The translations under genes and the position numbers were made by a program. From positions 1 through 64,000 of the forward strand of contig NZ_JENB01000029.1 of assembly GCF_000708715.2 (NCBI RefSeq): a DNA stretch of 64,000 nucleotides, given 5' to 3'. Shown piece by piece: positions 42,662 to 51,498 of the stretch. The stretch is from Pseudomonas putida W15Oct28. Its GTDB lineage: Bacteria > Pseudomonadota > Gammaproteobacteria > Pseudomonadales > Pseudomonadaceae. The notes beneath the pieces are model-generated. The model made no database searches. It was not told the origin of the DNA and worked only from the letters and a program-made list of their open reading frames with translations. Position 1 is the first letter of the stretch. Every line of letters begins with the position of its first letter.

Positions 42662-44395
42662 ATGGCGACTCTTGAACACATTCAACACAGCTTTGACCTG
42701 GTGGTATTGGGCAGCGGCGCCGGTGGTTTTGCCGCTGCCGCCACGGCGGCTCGCCGCGGGCTGAAGGTGCTGGTGGTGGAAAAGGCCGAACGCTTTGGCG
42801 GTACCTCTGCGATATCCGGCGGTGCGGTGTGGCTGTACGGCACCGATCAGGCCCGCGGCGCGGGGGCCAAGGATTCCCCCGAGGCCATGCGCACCTACCT
42901 CAAGCATGTGATCGGCGACGGCTACGACCCTGCCCTGGCGGACGCCTTCATCGAGCATGGCCACCAGGCGCTGCGCTGGCTGGAACAGCACACCGAGCTG
43001 CGCTACGCCCTGCGGCCGCACTCACCGGACTACTACCCCGATGCCCCCGGCGCCACCCAGTTTGGTCGGGCGCTGGAAATGGTCGAGTACGACGGCAAGC
43101 ACCTCGGCCCACGTTTCAAGGACCTGCAAATGCCACCGCCCGGCATGCTGTTGTTCGGTGGCATGATGGTCAACCGCGTGGATATCCAGCATTTCCTCAG
43201 CATTCGCCGCTCGCCCAGGTCGCTGTGGCATTGCCTGAAATTGATGGCACGTTTTGCACGGGACCGCCTGCAGCACCCGCGTGGCACCCGGCTGACGACC
43301 GGCAATGCACTGATCGCCCGCCTGGCCACCAGCGCCTTTGCCCATGGCGCGCAGCTGTGGTTGCGCAGCGAGGCCCTGGAACTGATCGTTGAACAGGGCG
43401 TGGTCACGGGCGTGGTGGTACAGCACGAGGGGCGCCGCGAGCGGGTACTGGCCCGTGGCGGTGTGGTGTGCGCCATGGGCGGGTTCGCGGCAGGCGCGCT
43501 CGCCGCCGGCTACCGGCCAGCTCAGCAGGCACCGCACCTGACCATGTCACCCGCGGCCAACGACGGTGCTGCCCTGCGCCTTGGCCAGGCCGTGTCGGCA
43601 GCCCAGGGCGAGGGCCTGGCGGCCAACTTCTTCTGGGCGCCGGTTTCCGAACTGCGCCATGCCAGTGGCGAGCGTGAGCGCTTCCCGCACCTGGTCACCG
43701 ACCGCGCCAAACCCGGTGTGATCGCGGTGAACCCGGCCGGGCGGCGCTTCGTCAACGAATCCGACTCCTACCACCACTTTGTGCAAACCATGTTCGCCAA
43801 CGGCATTGCCAACTGCTGGCTGGTCTGCGATGCCGAGGCCATGAACCGCTATGGCCTGGGCCTGGCGCGGCCAAAGCCGGTGAACAACCAGGCGCTGATC
43901 GACGCCGGTTACCTGTATCAGGCTGCAACACCGCACGCCCTGGCCCAGGCCATCGGGGTCGACCCGCAGGTATTCGTACACACCCTCGAGCAATTCAACG
44001 CCGACGCCTGCAACGGCATCGACCGCGCGTTCGGCAAAGGCGGCAACAGCTACAACCGCTACATGGGCGACCCGCAACACACGCCCAACCCGTGCCTGGC
44101 GCCGCTTGCCTGCGGGCCGTACTACGCCATCCGTATCCACACCGGCGACCTCGGTTCGGCCTGCGGCCTGGTGACCGACGCCCAGGCCAACGTGCTGAAC
44201 CGCGACGGCCAGCCAATTGCCGGCCTGTATGCAGTCGGCAACGACATGAACTCACTGATGAAGGGCACCTACCCCGGCCCCGGCATCACCCTGGGCCCTG
44301 CCCTCACCTTCGGCTGGCTCGCTGCCAACCACATCACCGCGCGCCTGCAGGCGCCGGCCACCCAAACGGAGACCCCGACATGTACTACGAACTGA
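42662..44395 (+). CDS. FAD-dependent dehydrogenase, 3-ketosteroid delta-1-dehydrogenase-like (first copy)
   Basis: A 577-residue flavoprotein. The FAD motif is DLVVLGSGAGGFAAAATAAR (about residues 11-30), followed by VVEKAERFGGTSAISGGAVW as in the fumarate reductase/KstD superfamily. The C-terminal GTYPGPGITLGPALTFGW matches the active-site region of KstD enzymes that holds a catalytic tyrosine, and GRRFVNESDSYHHF is also conserved. These enzymes remove two hydrogens next to a ring ketone. It begins four bases after the AroE-like gene. Its partner at 44743 is related but clearly diverged. A steroid substrate is not required; small cyclohexanone acids are used by some relatives. Confidence 0.85.
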   Translation: MATLEHIQHSFDLVVLGSGAGGFAAAATAARRGLKVLVVEKAERFGGTSAISGGAVWLYGTDQARGAGAKDSPEAMRTYLKHVIGDGYDPALADAFIEHGHQALRWLEQHTELRYALRPHSPDYYPDAPGATQFGRALEMVEYDGKHLGPRFKDLQMPPPGMLLFGGMMVNRVDIQHFLSIRRSPRSLWHCLKLMARFARDRLQHPRGTRLTTGNALIARLATSAFAHGAQLWLRSEALELIVEQGVVTGVVVQHEGRRERVLARGGVVCAMGGFAAGALAAGYRPAQQAPHLTMSPAANDGAALRLGQAVSAAQGEGLAANFFWAPVSELRHASGERERFPHLVTDRAKPGVIAVNPAGRRFVNESDSYHHFVQTMFANGIANCWLVCDAEAMNRYGLGLARPKPVNNQALIDAGYLYQAATPHALAQAIGVDPQVFVHTLEQFNADACNGIDRAFGKGGNSYNRYMGDPQHTPNPCLAPLACGPYYAIRIHTGDLGSACGLVTDAQANVLNRDGQPIAGLYAVGNDMNSLMKGTYPGPGITLGPALTFGWLAANHITARLQAPATQTETPTCTTN

Positions 44396-44700
44396 GAACC
44401 TACACCCTCGATCCACTGAAAATGGCCGACTGGCTGGCGCTGTACCAAAGCCATGCGCTGGAAGTGCAAAGCGAACACCTGGGTAACCTGGTGGGCTTTT
44501 TCACCAGCGAGTTCGGCGACGTCAACCAGGTGGTGCACATCTGGGGCTATGCCAGCCTCGATGAGCGCATCGCCCGCCGCGCCGCAATGGCAGCCGACCC
44601 ACGCTGGGCGGAATTCTCGCGGCGCAACCGCGAACTGGCGGCAGTCGTACGCCTGCAATCGCGGCTGATGCGGCCCACCGGCTTTTCGCCGCTGCAGTAA
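44380..44700 (+). CDS. NIPSNAP-family protein
   Basis: A 106-residue protein beginning MYYELRTYTLDPLKMADWLA, the family hallmark, followed by VGFFTSEFGDVNQVVHIWGY and RAAMAADPRWAEFSRR. NIPSNAP proteins form a dimeric ferredoxin-like barrel and appear in catabolic operons, with roles that are mostly unknown. The first codons overlap the end of the preceding flavoprotein gene by 16 bases, so the two are coupled. It lies between the two KstD-like genes, which hints at handling of the intermediate passed between them; that is inference. Confidence 0.85.
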   Translation: MYYELRTYTLDPLKMADWLALYQSHALEVQSEHLGNLVGFFTSEFGDVNQVVHIWGYASLDERIARRAAMAADPRWAEFSRRNRELAAVVRLQSRLMRPTGFSPLQ

Positions 44701-44742
44701 ACCGTAAGCCACTTTCTATCAACGCCTGAGCGGACCCCTTGC

Positions 44743-46416
44743 ATGCAACCCCTCGAATGCGACGTACTCGTCATCGGTTCCGGTGCCTCTGGCCTGGCGG
44801 CCGCCGTTACCGCCGCGCATCACGGCCTGCACGTGATCGTTGCGGAAAAAGCCAGCCAGCTGGGCGGTACCAGCGCCTGGTCGGGGGGCTGGCTGTGGGT
44901 ACCGCGCAACCCGCTGGCCATTGCCGAAGGGACCGTCGAAACCGACGATGCCCCAGAACGCTACCTGCGTGCGCAAACCCACACCAACGAGCTGGACCCA
45001 CGCCAGCGTGCATTCCTGCGCCACGGCCCGGAGATGGTGGCGTTTTTCCAACAGCACACCGCTGTACAGTTTCAATCCGGTAGCCGCATGCCCGACATGC
45101 GCGAAGGTGACGGCAGCGCAAACGGCGGCCGTTCGCTGTGCGCCCTGCCCTACGACGGCCGCCTGCTCGGGCCTTGGCTGCACAGGCTGCGCCCACCGCT
45201 GGACATCGTCAGCCTGGCCGGCATGGGCATTGCCGGCGGCGCCGACATAGCCGCCTTTTTCAATGCCACCCGCTCGCCCAAGGCAGCGCTGCATGTGGGT
45301 AAGCGCCTGCTGCGTCACGGGCGTGACTTATTGCTGTACCGACGCGGCCAGCAACTGGTCAATGGCAACGCACTGGTCGCACGGCTGCTGCGCAGCGCCC
45401 TCGACTTGGGTGTGACGTTGCTGACAGACAAGCCGGCCAGTGGCCTGTTGGGTGAAGGGCGGGTCGGCGGCGCGCAGTTTGCCGATGGCCAGGCGATCCA
45501 CGCACGCCGTGGTGTGGTGCTGGCCTGTGGCGGCTTCCCGCACGATCCCCAGCGCATTGCTCAATTGATGGCGCATGCGCCGGATGGCACGCGGCATTAC
45601 TCTGCCGCGCCCAAAGAAAACAGCGGCGACGGCCTGCGCCTGGGTGAACAGGCCGGTGGCCTGGTAAGCACCGCGCTGGCCCAATCCGGCGCCTGGGCAC
45701 CTGTCTCACAGGTACCCCGCAGTGATGGCACCTTCGGCCATTTCCCCCACCTGATCGACCGCGCCAAACCCGGCTTCATCGCCGTGCGCCGCAATGGCCT
45801 ACGCTTCGTCAACGAAGCCGATTGCTACCATGACTTCATGAACGCCCTGTTCGCTGCCACGCCGCAAGGCGAACCCCATGAAGCCTGGCTGATCTGTGAC
45901 CACGCTGCGCAACGCCGCTACGGCATCGGTTGGGCCAAGCCGTTTCCCTTCCCCACCCGCTTTTACCAACGCTGTGGCTACCTGCACTGCGGCACTACGC
46001 TGGTACAGCTGGCGCAACAATGCGGGATCGATGCCGAGCAGTTGCAGCGCACGGTAGAAAGCTTCAACCGCCCTGCGGCAGATGGTGAAGACCCGACCTT
46101 CCAGCGTGGCGCGTCGGCCTACAACCGGGCCCAGGGCGAACCGCAACAGGCCCCCAACCCGTCGCTTCGGCCATTGTTGAAAGGGCCGTTTTATGCGGTG
46201 AAACTGCTGCCTGGCAGCCTTGGTACTTTCGCCGGCCTGGGCACAGACGCCTCGGCCCGTGTGCTGGACCACGCTGGGCAGCCGATACCCGGGCTGTTTG
46301 CGGTGGGTAACGACATGCACAGCGTGATGGGCGGGCACTACCCGAGCGGAGGCATTACCCTTGGGCCAGGGATGACCTTTGGATATCTGGCCGGAAGGAT
46401 GTTGAGCGGCTTTTAG
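44743..46416 (+). CDS. FAD-dependent dehydrogenase, 3-ketosteroid delta-1-dehydrogenase-like (second copy)
   Basis: A 557-residue flavoprotein related to the one at 42662. The FAD motif is CDVLVIGSGASGLAAAVTAA, then VAEKASQLGGTSAWSGGWLW, and the C-terminal GGHYPSGGITLGPGMTFGYL matches the KstD active-site segment but with YPSG in place of YPGP. GLRFVNEADCYHDF parallels the first copy. Having two members of this family in one operon suggests two successive desaturations. The gene is the last of the operon; the type VI locus begins 68 bases away in the opposite direction. Confidence 0.85.
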   Translation: MQPLECDVLVIGSGASGLAAAVTAAHHGLHVIVAEKASQLGGTSAWSGGWLWVPRNPLAIAEGTVETDDAPERYLRAQTHTNELDPRQRAFLRHGPEMVAFFQQHTAVQFQSGSRMPDMREGDGSANGGRSLCALPYDGRLLGPWLHRLRPPLDIVSLAGMGIAGGADIAAFFNATRSPKAALHVGKRLLRHGRDLLLYRRGQQLVNGNALVARLLRSALDLGVTLLTDKPASGLLGEGRVGGAQFADGQAIHARRGVVLACGGFPHDPQRIAQLMAHAPDGTRHYSAAPKENSGDGLRLGEQAGGLVSTALAQSGAWAPVSQVPRSDGTFGHFPHLIDRAKPGFIAVRRNGLRFVNEADCYHDFMNALFAATPQGEPHEAWLICDHAAQRRYGIGWAKPFPFPTRFYQRCGYLHCGTTLVQLAQQCGIDAEQLQRTVESFNRPAADGEDPTFQRGASAYNRAQGEPQQAPNPSLRPLLKGPFYAVKLLPGSLGTFAGLGTDASARVLDHAGQPIPGLFAVGNDMHSVMGGHYPSGGITLGPGMTFGYLAGRMLSGF

Positions 46417-46484
46417 GGAAGTGCAGGTATGTTGTTACCGAGAATAGTTGATCTTCGCCTGTTAGTGAACGGCCCCCTTGTTCC

Positions 46485-47651
46485 TTACACGCTCTCGCCG
46501 CTCCCAACCAAACGCCCTGCAGCCTCCAGTTCCCCACATGCACTAGGCTCCGGCACTAAACGGATGTCCACCCGCCGATTTGCTGCTCGACCAGACTGAG
46601 TATGGTTGCTGCTAATCGGCTGACCGGCCGCGACCCCCTGAACTGCAAAACAACTGTCCGGGATATCTCCCATACGCTGCATCCAGTCCCGGACAGCAGA
46701 GGCGCGGGCACGAGAGAGATCAAGGTTTTTGGTCGCCTCACCCTGCGCATCCGCATGACCGGAAATAACGATCAACCACCCAGGTTGGGCTTTGATACCA
46801 ACCAGTGCAGTGATCAATAGTTTGGTTGAGCCGGCATTGAGCTCGGCACTGCCAGGGTCGAACAGGGTCAAGCTGTCGAGCTGGATTGGCTTGGGCGCGG
46901 AGGACTCTCGGATTTGTCTGGACACCCATTCCTGCCAGCCTAGCCAACCCACAAATGCGCACGTGACCGTCAAAGTCAGCAGCCACGGCAGTACAGCGCG
47001 CTTCTGCGCCGGATGCTCGACTACAAATGCGTAGGTCGAGGGCGCAGGCACAACAGAGGCGATCTGTGGTCTGACCGATGGTTCAGCGAACGATACCCAT
47101 GGTTGTGACAGAGGCAGCATCGGCGCCACCATGCTTCCAGATACGCGCTGCAGGAGGCTGAGTATCTGGTTTCGGAAAACCTGTAGCGAAACCAATGGCA
47201 CATGACCAAGACGCTCCAAGCGGCGCTCCAGCCGATTCAATTCAACAATCAGCTCGCTCAACGCCGCCGAACTTGCCCTGCCCCATTCCACCATGCGAAC
47301 CAAGGGATGCAACTGAGTAAACAGCCATGCTATGAGATCAATGCGAGCTGACGCCTGGACCGGCCACAAGCGCGACCATTCATCAGTCAGCGTAGAGAGC
47401 AGTGCTAGCCCTTCCGTCAAGCCCGCCAGCCCCGTGCGGTAGCTACGCGCCAGCACGAATGCCACTGCCGTTTGCAGCTCAACCCCGTTCAGCTCGAAAA
47501 GCCGCAAGGTCAACGCCTCAACTTTTGCCCAATCCACGTCTGGGCAGGCAGGGTGATTGAGCTTCGCCAACTCACCGTGTAACAGCTTGAACTCATCAAG
47601 ATTGCCCGGATCCCCACCCAGGCGAACACGCATTTCAAAAAGCGCCGTCAT
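46485..47651 (-). CDS. T6SS-associated ImpA_N-OmpA fusion protein
   Basis: A 388-residue protein. Residues 1-160 resemble the ImpA N-terminal domain (VELQTAVAFVLARSYRTGLA and GLALLSTLTDEWSRLWPVQ). A single membrane helix follows (about 222-242, VLPWLLTLTVTCAFVGWLGW). The C-terminal third is an OmpA-type peptidoglycan-binding domain (ISGHADAQGEATKNLDLSRA and RAANRRVDIRLVPE). TssA-type domains cap the sheath and baseplate, while OmpA domains anchor T6SS membrane complexes to the cell wall, as in TagL. The fusion could tie baseplate assembly to the wall. It is the last gene of the minus-strand T6SS run, 21 bases after tssE. Confidence 0.85.
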   Translation of the reverse strand: MTALFEMRVRLGGDPGNLDEFKLLHGELAKLNHPACPDVDWAKVEALTLRLFELNGVELQTAVAFVLARSYRTGLAGLTEGLALLSTLTDEWSRLWPVQASARIDLIAWLFTQLHPLVRMVEWGRASSAALSELIVELNRLERRLERLGHVPLVSLQVFRNQILSLLQRVSGSMVAPMLPLSQPWVSFAEPSVRPQIASVVPAPSTYAFVVEHPAQKRAVLPWLLTLTVTCAFVGWLGWQEWVSRQIRESSAPKPIQLDSLTLFDPGSAELNAGSTKLLITALVGIKAQPGWLIVISGHADAQGEATKNLDLSRARASAVRDWMQRMGDIPDSCFAVQGVAAGQPISSNHTQSGRAANRRVDIRLVPEPSACGELEAAGRLVGSGESV

Positions 47652-47672
47652 CCGACCCCCTCAGTTGTCTGT

Positions 47673-48113
47673 CTAATACATGGGCAGGTAGCCTTCCTGC
47701 TTAAGGTGACGCACCACAGCCCGGCCATCAGCCCCAAGTGTGGTTCCAAAGGTCATCCGGCCGCCGCCCTTGATGAGTACCTCAAGGGCGTATTCAAGGT
47801 GCCCAGGGCGAGACTGAGGTAGCAGCGTGATGCTCACCTCGGCCAAGCGTGGTTCATAACGACGCAATGTTCGTACGATGTCATTCATCAAGCCATGGGC
47901 GGAGGCAGGTAACCCTTGCAGTACCGTGCCCATGTCCGGCAAGCCATAATCCGGCAGATGCGAGAGCGAACCAGCACGGCTGTTGAGAATGCGCTGAACA
48001 TTGTCCAGCACCGAGAGAGTCAACTGGTCATCCTCACTTACCTGGTCCAGCTCCAACTCACCGCCGAAGTTCTGCAACAGGATCTCGTAGAGAGAAGCAC
48101 TGGTCGGAAACAT
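47673..48113 (-). CDS. tssE: T6SS baseplate subunit TssE
   Basis: The ATG at 48113 gives 146 residues; a GTG at 48131 is possible. It has the GpW/gp25-like fold of TssE: SASLYEILLQNF at the start, VLDNVQRILNSRAGSLSHLPDYGLPD in the middle, and EPRLAEVSITLLPQ near the end. TssE is a wedge component of the T6SS baseplate with TssF, TssG and TssK. Here it lies four bases downstream of tssJ rather than beside tssF, an order seen in several Pseudomonas T6SS loci. Confidence 0.9.
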   Translation of the reverse strand: MFPTSASLYEILLQNFGGELELDQVSEDDQLTLSVLDNVQRILNSRAGSLSHLPDYGLPDMGTVLQGLPASAHGLMNDIVRTLRRYEPRLAEVSITLLPQSRPGHLEYALEVLIKGGGRMTFGTTLGADGRAVVRHLKQEGYLPMY

Positions 48114-48117
48114 GCTT

Positions 48118-48654
48118 TCAGCCCTCCGCACGTGGTCGAAGCGTCAATCGGTTATCGCCCAACTCAATCACGCGAGCCTGATCTGGGTCGAGGTCGTCAC
48201 GGTCCAGGACAAGGCGCCACGTATCTTGAACAACGTCTGGGCTTCTAAACAAAGCAACCACCCCGACATGCTGTGCTTCGCCTTGCAGTGGTGTACTCAA
48301 CTGCGCCGCTTCACCGGGCTTGATCACCACGACGTGCTCATCAAGCACATCATCGCGAAGCACTCGCTCACCTTGGCTCACGAGATCGTCATAGGTGGCG
48401 CTCTGCATTGCCTGACTGCCCCTCAACTGGTAAACCCGCACCAGCACTGGCACCGACAATCCGCTCATCTCTTCGGCATGGGTGTTCATCGCTGACCGGC
48501 CATTCAAATCCAGATGCAGTGTTCTGACTTGCTTGTAGAAAATCGCATGAGCAGTAGATGCCGTGCCATCCGCCACCTTCTGTGCAAGGCCACACCCACC
48601 CAATACACCGATCAGGGTGGATGCTGTGAATGCCTTAAAACCGGTATGCCACAT
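48118..48654 (-). CDS. tssJ: T6SS outer-membrane lipoprotein TssJ
   Basis: The 178-residue protein has a signal peptide with the lipobox LGGC (cysteine about residue 21). The mature part shows the TssJ segments VRTLHLDLNGRSAMN, SVPVLVRVYQLRGSQAMQSA and the beta-strand HVGVVALFRSPDVVQDTWRL. TssJ anchors the TssJLM membrane complex in the outer membrane and binds the periplasmic part of TssM. It overlaps the end of tssG by 20 bases. Confidence 0.9.
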   Translation of the reverse strand: MWHTGFKAFTASTLIGVLGGCGLAQKVADGTASTAHAIFYKQVRTLHLDLNGRSAMNTHAEEMSGLSVPVLVRVYQLRGSQAMQSATYDDLVSQGERVLRDDVLDEHVVVIKPGEAAQLSTPLQGEAQHVGVVALFRSPDVVQDTWRLVLDRDDLDPDQARVIELGDNRLTLRPRAEG

Positions 48655-49732
48655 GCTGTATCTCTCTCAGGCAAGGGTTCAGTTGCAGGCCTTGGTATCG
48701 GCCCAGATTGATGGTGACCGTGTCTTCTTGCGCCGATGCGTGAGCGCCCGTTGCCCGCTTTAATACAGCGGTCATTCCCAGCATCGACTGGGTATGCCCC
48801 AATACAGGAGCCGGCACCATTTCGCGCGCAATGGTGAGCTGCAGCAGCGCTGTACATCGCCACCCCAGGTACACTTCCAGCAACACGCGCAGATCGGCGA
48901 TCAGCCGACCACCGGGAAGCCACTCACGCGCCTCGTCCTGGTCCTCGGTACACAGCCGCAGGCGCAGCTGGCTGTTCGCATCGTGCCCGACAGCGCCAAA
49001 CGGCACACCTTGGCCCAGCGTCACCGGACGCTCTGGTGCAAGGCTGGCGGGCTGCGCAAGCACTACTCTCTGCGGCCAATGCCCAGTCACCTTCGCTTCT
49101 GTCTGCGGCGCCAGCAATTTCACCAGTGCTCCAATCCCCTCCGCGTTGCGCGTGGGTAGACGCATCACACTGAGCAGGGCCAGAAAACGTGACATGGGCG
49201 TGGCGATGCGCTCGGACGTGCCGGGAATTCCCAGCCCGATCAAACCCAACAAGCACTGTGACGTAACATCGCGCCCGCCCGGTTCGAACGTTGCCGGGTA
49301 GGAGTACTTGCGCCAGATTCGGTAGAACTGGGTGAATATCCGATGGTTGAAGATATCGAGGAAGTGCTCTAACGCCTCATGGCCTTCACGCCGCTGGGTG
49401 ATATCGTCCAGATAAGCCGTTGGCAAAGGCGAGTCGACCCCATACAAACCCAACAGCCGGGTACGCACCGTCAATGGTCGGTCAGGAGACGCCTCATCAA
49501 TTTCAAGGCCCTTCAATTCACCCGCCGGAAATCCCATTCCAGGGTCCGGCCGGAACCGAACCCGGTCATCACCGGGGTGTGCAGTGCTGCCCAACGGTGG
49601 CTGTTCTACCAGCACCTGTTCCAGCACTTGGCAAAAGCGATAGACGTTCGCCGTTGAGGCCAGCTCCGCCAGCACGTGGAGAATGCCCTCCGCCTTCAAC
49701 CGGGAATACGCTGACTGTGATGTTCGTTCCAT
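48635..49732 (-). CDS. tssG: T6SS baseplate subunit TssG
   Basis: The ATG at 49732 is chosen because GGGGAGGTG lies about six bases upstream; a GTG at 49780 would add 16 residues. The 365-residue protein has VYRFCQVLEQVL, GDDRVRFRPDPGMGFPAGEL, LTVRTRLLGLYGVDSPLPTAYLDDI and the C-terminal MLGMTAVLKRA typical of TssG. TssG pairs with two TssF copies in each baseplate wedge. The gene overlaps tssF at its 5' end and tssJ at its 3' end. Confidence 0.9.
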   Translation of the reverse strand: MERTSQSAYSRLKAEGILHVLAELASTANVYRFCQVLEQVLVEQPPLGSTAHPGDDRVRFRPDPGMGFPAGELKGLEIDEASPDRPLTVRTRLLGLYGVDSPLPTAYLDDITQRREGHEALEHFLDIFNHRIFTQFYRIWRKYSYPATFEPGGRDVTSQCLLGLIGLGIPGTSERIATPMSRFLALLSVMRLPTRNAEGIGALVKLLAPQTEAKVTGHWPQRVVLAQPASLAPERPVTLGQGVPFGAVGHDANSQLRLRLCTEDQDEAREWLPGGRLIADLRVLLEVYLGWRCTALLQLTIAREMVPAPVLGHTQSMLGMTAVLKRATGAHASAQEDTVTINLGRYQGLQLNPCLREIQHVAYRF

Positions 49733-51498
49733 CGCAGGCACCTCCCCGTCGGTTGCAGAATCATGGTCAGTTGCGTGCACAAGTGAATATCCGCATACAG
49801 GGCGAAGAACCGGCTGAGCATTTCACCGAACAGGCAGATGTCCCCCTCCCCTGAAAAACCATTGCTATCGACTGTCACCTCGATATCCACGCCTCGTAGC
49901 AAAAAGCCCTTTTCGAATCGCTGAATCAGGTGATGCTTAACATCAACAATGGCCTCCAAGCGCCGCCGATTCGTTTCGCTACCTGTCCACTCGTACAAAG
50001 CCAGCGTGCCGCGCAGTACTTCGGCACTGTTGAGCATCGGCAGAAAATTCGATCCCAGGTGGCTGAGCACACGCCAGTGGAAACGATCACGGTTCGGCGG
50101 GTAACACGGCAGGGTCGGCGCAGTCAGATTACGTACTCGCAAGCCTGCCTGTGTGGACTGCGCCGCTGAATCGAGCAATGTACTGCGCAATGCTTTGCGC
50201 GGCAGCTGACCATTGGTACCGGTCAGGCGCAGCGACAGGCTTTTGCGCTTGAGCAATACATCTTTGTCAAAGCCCTCCCCGCCAAGAATCAGCCAAGTGT
50301 CATGAAGACCGTTGGCTCCGCGCCTGAGGCGTGTATGAAAGTAGCGCTCGGGGGCCTCGTCGCGAAGCATTCCCCCTTTGTGGCGAAAGCTGCTGAAAGG
50401 CACGTAGTCCTGACGCACGCTATCTTTCGCCCCTGAAACTCTGTCTACCGAATAGATCTCGGTATGACCGTCCTGTAGCCGCATTGGCCTGAGCAAGTAC
50501 TCATTCTGCAGGGGATCCAAGGTGAGAGGATCAGCCTCCAGTGCAAACAGGTTGATCACCGGGACCGCATGCAAACGAATGTGCTCTGCTGTGGGCGTAG
50601 CAGCATGTGACCAGGCCTCGCCAAGCACCACCTCAACTTCGAACCACTGCGCGCCTGCAGGCAACGTTACCGATTCCAGGCCGCAGAATGTCACGAACAT
50701 GAATTTTTCGCGGAATGTGAAGTACTCAAGCAGCAATTGATAACCACTGAACGCACTCTCGCCCTTAGGCCAAAGCCGATCATCGTCAGCAAAGCCCTTT
50801 GGCTTGAAATGCCCCGCAAATCGTTGGCGGTCCGCGCTGCCCGGGACGCGTATATAGAGCGACTGCACGTTCAATGTCAGTGCCTGGTGCAACACACTGG
50901 CAAGCGCTGCATCAGCGTTCAGATACAACGGTATTTGGGTAAGGTCGAGCTGATTCCCATCGACCAACGCCCCACACGCAAATCGTAGGCGTAGCACTGC
51001 ACGCCCGTCAGGCTCATGATCAAGCCGCACGGTATCGAGCTGGAGTGGCCGAAGGATCATGTCCTGCGTGGTGGCGTAGCGGCAACGGGTGCGATGCTGC
51101 CCCACTGGCTGTGAAAGCACCTGAAAGCCACTTGCGACTATTTCACTGCCTTTCATCTGGCTGACATCAGGCATCAGCTCAACGATGGCCAGCGAGGGTA
51201 TGGTACGCAAGTAATGCGGCCACAACAGGCTTACCAACCCCTCTGTCAGCTCAGGCAAATCGTCGTCCAGCTTTTCGCGCAAACGCCCCATCAAGAATGC
51301 GAAGCCCTCGAACAAGCGCTCCACATAAGGGTCTTCAGCGCCGGGTTTGTCCAAATTGAGTTGCGCCGCACGGTCTGGAAAAGCCTGGGCAAACTCTTTG
51401 CCCGCTTCTCGCAAATAGCGCATTTCAGCGTCGAAGTAACGCAGGGTTGGGTTGTCCGTACTCAAAACAGATTCCTGATCAATGTGGGTCAGTTGCAC
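49696..51498 (-). CDS. tssF: T6SS baseplate subunit TssF
   Basis: A 600-residue protein with the TssF hallmarks: RYFDAEMRYLREAGKEFAQA followed by FPDRAAQLNLDKPGAEDPYVE near the start, and LLWPHYLRTIPSLAIVEL further on. It forms the baseplate wedge with TssG and TssE. GTG at 51498 is used as start and overlaps the end of tssA; a TTG about twelve codons in is also possible. The run tssA-tssF-tssG-tssJ-tssE is translated with overlaps, as one operon. Confidence 0.92.
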   Translation of the reverse strand: MQLTHIDQESVLSTDNPTLRYFDAEMRYLREAGKEFAQAFPDRAAQLNLDKPGAEDPYVERLFEGFAFLMGRLREKLDDDLPELTEGLVSLLWPHYLRTIPSLAIVELMPDVSQMKGSEIVASGFQVLSQPVGQHRTRCRYATTQDMILRPLQLDTVRLDHEPDGRAVLRLRFACGALVDGNQLDLTQIPLYLNADAALASVLHQALTLNVQSLYIRVPGSADRQRFAGHFKPKGFADDDRLWPKGESAFSGYQLLLEYFTFREKFMFVTFCGLESVTLPAGAQWFEVEVVLGEAWSHAATPTAEHIRLHAVPVINLFALEADPLTLDPLQNEYLLRPMRLQDGHTEIYSVDRVSGAKDSVRQDYVPFSSFRHKGGMLRDEAPERYFHTRLRRGANGLHDTWLILGGEGFDKDVLLKRKSLSLRLTGTNGQLPRKALRSTLLDSAAQSTQAGLRVRNLTAPTLPCYPPNRDRFHWRVLSHLGSNFLPMLNSAEVLRGTLALYEWTGSETNRRRLEAIVDVKHHLIQRFEKGFLLRGVDIEVTVDSNGFSGEGDICLFGEMLSRFFALYADIHLCTQLTMILQPTGRCLRWNEHHSQRIPG

